DNA of 64,000 nucleotides from Granulosicoccus sp045110515 (GTDB lineage Bacteria > Pseudomonadota > Gammaproteobacteria > Granulosicoccales > Granulosicoccaceae): contig JBGCGD010000017.1 in NCBI GenBank assembly GCA_045110515.1, positions 1 through 64,000 on the forward strand, in the 5' to 3' direction. The position numbers and the translations under genes are program-made. The notes beneath the pieces are model-generated. The model did not search any database. It was not told where the DNA came from and worked only from the letters and a program-made list of their open reading frames with translations. Position 1 is the first letter of the stretch; every line of letters begins with the position of its first letter. Shown piece after piece: positions 63,323 through 64,000 of this stretch.

Positions 63323-64000
63323 TTGACTACCTGCTTGAGCCGTTTTCCTATTCCTATATGGTGAATGCCATTTGGTGTAGTGCTTTGGTGGGAGTTATCT
63401 GTGCATTCCTTAGTAGCTACTTGATGCTCAAAGGCTGGTCGCTTATTGGAGATGCTCTGTCACATTCTGTTGTACCGGGTGTTGCCGGGGCGTACATGCT
63501 GGGCCTTCCCTACTCTTTAGGTGCATTCATTTCGGGTGGGCTTGCAGCTGCATCCATGCTGTTCATATCGCAACGTTCAACGCTTCGTACCGACGCCGTT
63601 ATCGGGCTTATATTTACCGGCTTTTTTGGGCTGGGTCTTTTCATGGCATCGTTGTCCCCTACCTCAGTCAAAATAGACACCATTGTGTTCGGCAACATAC
63701 TCGCGGTAACGCCGTTTGACGCTCTTCAGTTAGCGATTATCGGACTCATCACCCTTTGCTGTCTGTTGGCTTTCTGGAAAGATTTTATGGTGGTTTTCTT
63801 CGATGAAACGCATGCTCACTCCATCGGCCTCAAAGTAAAATCACTCAAAGTGCTTTTTTTTACGCTCCTTAGTGCCTCAACCGTTGCAGCACTCCAGACA
63901 GTCGGCGCGTTTTTAGTGATTGCCATGGTAGTGACTCCCGGCGCAACCGCCTACCTACTTACCGACAGGTTCAGCAAGCTTATCGTCATTAGCGTTTTGA
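63319..64000 (+). CDS. mntC: Manganese-type ABC transporter permease (3' end outside window)
   Basis: Opens at an ATG at 63319 overlapping the ATPase stop (ATGA) and is open to the last base, 227 codons of a family usually near 280-300. It begins MIDYLLEPFSYSYMVNAIWC. Conserved SLIGDALSHSVVPGVAGAYM, GLIFTGFFGLGL and TVGAFLVIAMVVTPGATAYLLT mark an ABC-3 family metal permease of the MntB/SitC/SitD type. A second permease gene may follow beyond the window. Confidence 0.88.
   Translation, partial: MIDYLLEPFSYSYMVNAIWCSALVGVICAFLSSYLMLKGWSLIGDALSHSVVPGVAGAYMLGLPYSLGAFISGGLAAASMLFISQRSTLRTDAVIGLIFTGFFGLGLFMASLSPTSVKIDTIVFGNILAVTPFDALQLAIIGLITLCCLLAFWKDFMVVFFDETHAHSIGLKVKSLKVLFFTLLSASTVAALQTVGAFLVIAMVVTPGATAYLLTDRFSKLIVISVL

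Noticed and set aside
1..64000. CRISPR arrays, tRNA or rRNA genes, transposases, integrases, prophage genes
   Set aside because: I read the intergenic regions and found no spaced repeats or cloverleaf-like sequences, and no ORF translation resembles mobile-element proteins.

Overview
The window holds two kinds of DNA. Positions 1 to about 2530 carry three minus-strand genes (ispZ/yciB, an EamA/DMT transporter, ftsY) that read as alphaproteobacterial, Rhodobacterales-like, from FtsY sequence, gene order and GC-richer codons. From about 2530 to the end the genes read as a marine, Gram-negative gammaproteobacterium of moderate GC (PutA, PntAB, the glg genes, DgkA, ModABC, MntR/MntABC); I cannot place it to genus. 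The two parts meet inside a GGTTCG tandem repeat. On the gamma side a TonB N-terminus enters a Pro-Glu repeat, and the reading frame leaves that repeat as alphaproteobacterial FtsY. I read this as an assembly chimera first and a natural fusion second.

Layout: 2.5-7.0 kb is a minus-strand chain dgkA, tungstate-type permease and ATPase, branched-chain aminotransferase, exbB, exbD, exbD, tonB start. 7.0-10.7 kb is modABC followed closely by mbfA, a ferritin-like/VIT1 iron exporter. 10.7-12.6 kb has a decayed wHTH gene and an orphan OmpR-type response regulator. 12.8-20.5 kb has putA, pntB/pntA and hemC. 20.9-23.7 kb has a membrane-anchored LEA-like repeat protein and dgcN-dgcA, for D-glutamate use. 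23.9-28.1 kb is a three-gene cluster of a phospholipase D-like protein, an AttH/CrtC-like lipoprotein and a RoxA-like dihaem cytochrome lipoprotein.

28.4-39.5 kb is an exopolysaccharide locus: Wzc-like copolymerase/kinase, initiating sugar phosphotransferase, WecG-type transferase, flippase, two GT2 enzymes, Wzy/ligase-like protein, galE and a secreted GH16 glycanase. It has no Wza-type outer-membrane channel. A membrane module of an LTA-synthase-like protein without its catalytic domain follows. 40.3-50.3 kb is a complete glycogen set, with glgP-glgX divergent from glgC-glgA-glgB and a 20-bp-phased direct repeat between them.

50.4-60.9 kb holds an OmpA-domain coiled-coil protein, pncA, a PfkB sugar kinase, a cyclase-FHA fusion, a 2OG-Fe(II) oxygenase, an SDR, a KefB/YbaL-like antiporter, an M20 amidohydrolase, pyrE and pyrC. 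60.9-64.0 kb is mntR divergent from a manganese-type ABC transporter whose permease runs off the end. I saw no tRNA, rRNA, CRISPR array, insertion sequence or prophage.
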